In this document: in pieces, positions 63,776 to 64,000 of the stretch
How positions within the stretch are numbered: position 1 is the stretch's first letter
Layout of the letters: the number at the start of each line of letters is the position of its first letter
Source of the DNA: Crotophaga sulcirostris
Taxonomy: Eukaryota > Chordata > Aves > Cuculiformes > Crotophagidae
Direction: 5' to 3'
Length of the DNA stretch: 64,000 nucleotides
NCBI GenBank assembly: GCA_013397455.1
Contig: VYZB01000530.1
Span: forward strand, 146,856 to 210,855
Made by a program: the position numbers and the translations under genes
Notes under the pieces: model-generated
What the model saw: the letters and a program-made list of their open reading frames with translations, nothing else
Told to the model about the DNA's origin: nothing
The model's database searches: none

Positions 63776-64000
63776 TTATAGAATCATAGAATGAAATCAT
63801 AGAATTGTCTGGTTGGAAAAGGCCTTTGAGATCATCGAGTCCAACAGTACCTGTCCTCTGTTAAACCATGTCCCCCAGAAACTCATCTACCCATCTTTTA
63901 AAGACCTCCAGGGATGGTGACTCAACCACCTCCCTGGGCAGCCTGTTCCACTGGCTAACCACCCTTTCAGTGAAGAATTTTTTCCTAATATCAAGCCTAA
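63776..64000 (-). mobile_element. CR1 LINE 3' end, cut by the window edge
   Basis: On + it begins with tail units ('tatagaatcatagaatgaaa'), then 'tggttggaaaaggcctttga', 'catgtcccccagaaactcat', 'gacctccagggatggtgact', 'cctgggcagcctgttccact', 'tttttcctaatatcaagcct'. This is the reverse complement of a CR1 3' untranslated region and the last ORF2 codons. It continues past 64000. Same subfamily as the + strand copy at 38391-38523. Relatively little diverged. Confidence 0.93.

Noticed and set aside
1..64000. CRISPR array, operons or other prokaryotic systems
   Set aside because: No spaced direct repeats and no bacterial-type gene packing. The CR1, LTR, mariner and hAT content is vertebrate.

Overview
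This 64 kb window looks like bird nuclear DNA. The main evidence is the dense set of 5'-truncated CR1 retrotransposons, several with the (ATTCTATG)n 3' tail typical of birds and other reptiles. Avian-type endogenous retrovirus (ERV) LTRs, one decayed mariner and one hAT-like element support this. The base composition is AT-rich. I found no intact host gene, no convincing exon chain and no functional RNA gene. Every open frame is short, and the longer ones are CR1 or ERV remnants, their antisense shadows, or microsatellites. The window is best read as intergenic or deep-intronic DNA. The order of bird cannot be told from it. All family assignments are by eye and from memory of family consensus features; no search was run.

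Layout. 1-17.7 kb: mostly unassigned single-copy-looking DNA with one old CR1 (8.9-9.3 kb). 17.7-24 kb: three CR1 pieces (3' region on +, endonuclease on +, RT to 3' end on -) and a pyrimidine microsatellite. 27.9-29.7 kb: a CR1 cluster that reads as an old + strand CR1 interrupted by a - strand CR1, which is itself interrupted by a + strand CR1. 31.9-32.8 kb: a decayed tRNA-Leu(AAG) sequence joined directly to an old CR1. 34.7-37.05 kb: an ancient CR1/L3-like scrap, a minus-strand ERV leader with its 5' LTR, and a separate solo LTR with a perfect 5-bp target duplication. 38.4 kb: a CR1 tail. 39.5 kb: a GATA microsatellite. 42-45.8 kb: two LTR modules, a gag/pol remnant with a large internal deletion, an internally deleted mariner, and a second copy of the ERV leader. 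49.6-52.8 kb: one old CR1 split into three pieces by a solo LTR and by a younger CR1. 56.6 kb: an old CR1. 59.7 kb: an AAAAAG hexamer array. 63.36-63.56 kb: a CpG-rich hAT-like element. 63.8 kb to the end: a CR1 that runs off the window.

Nothing here works as a gene system. The value of the window is as a record of layered insertions. Several boundaries can be placed to the base because the interrupted host element reads continuously once the insert is removed. The best-supported are the solo LTR at 49900-50340 (duplicated gatgc), the CR1 at 50809-52064 (duplicated atc) and the solo LTR at 36441-37046 (duplicated acaag). The most unusual structures are the tRNA-Leu/CR1 junction at 32008 and the mariner in which the first and last parts of the transposase frame are fused.
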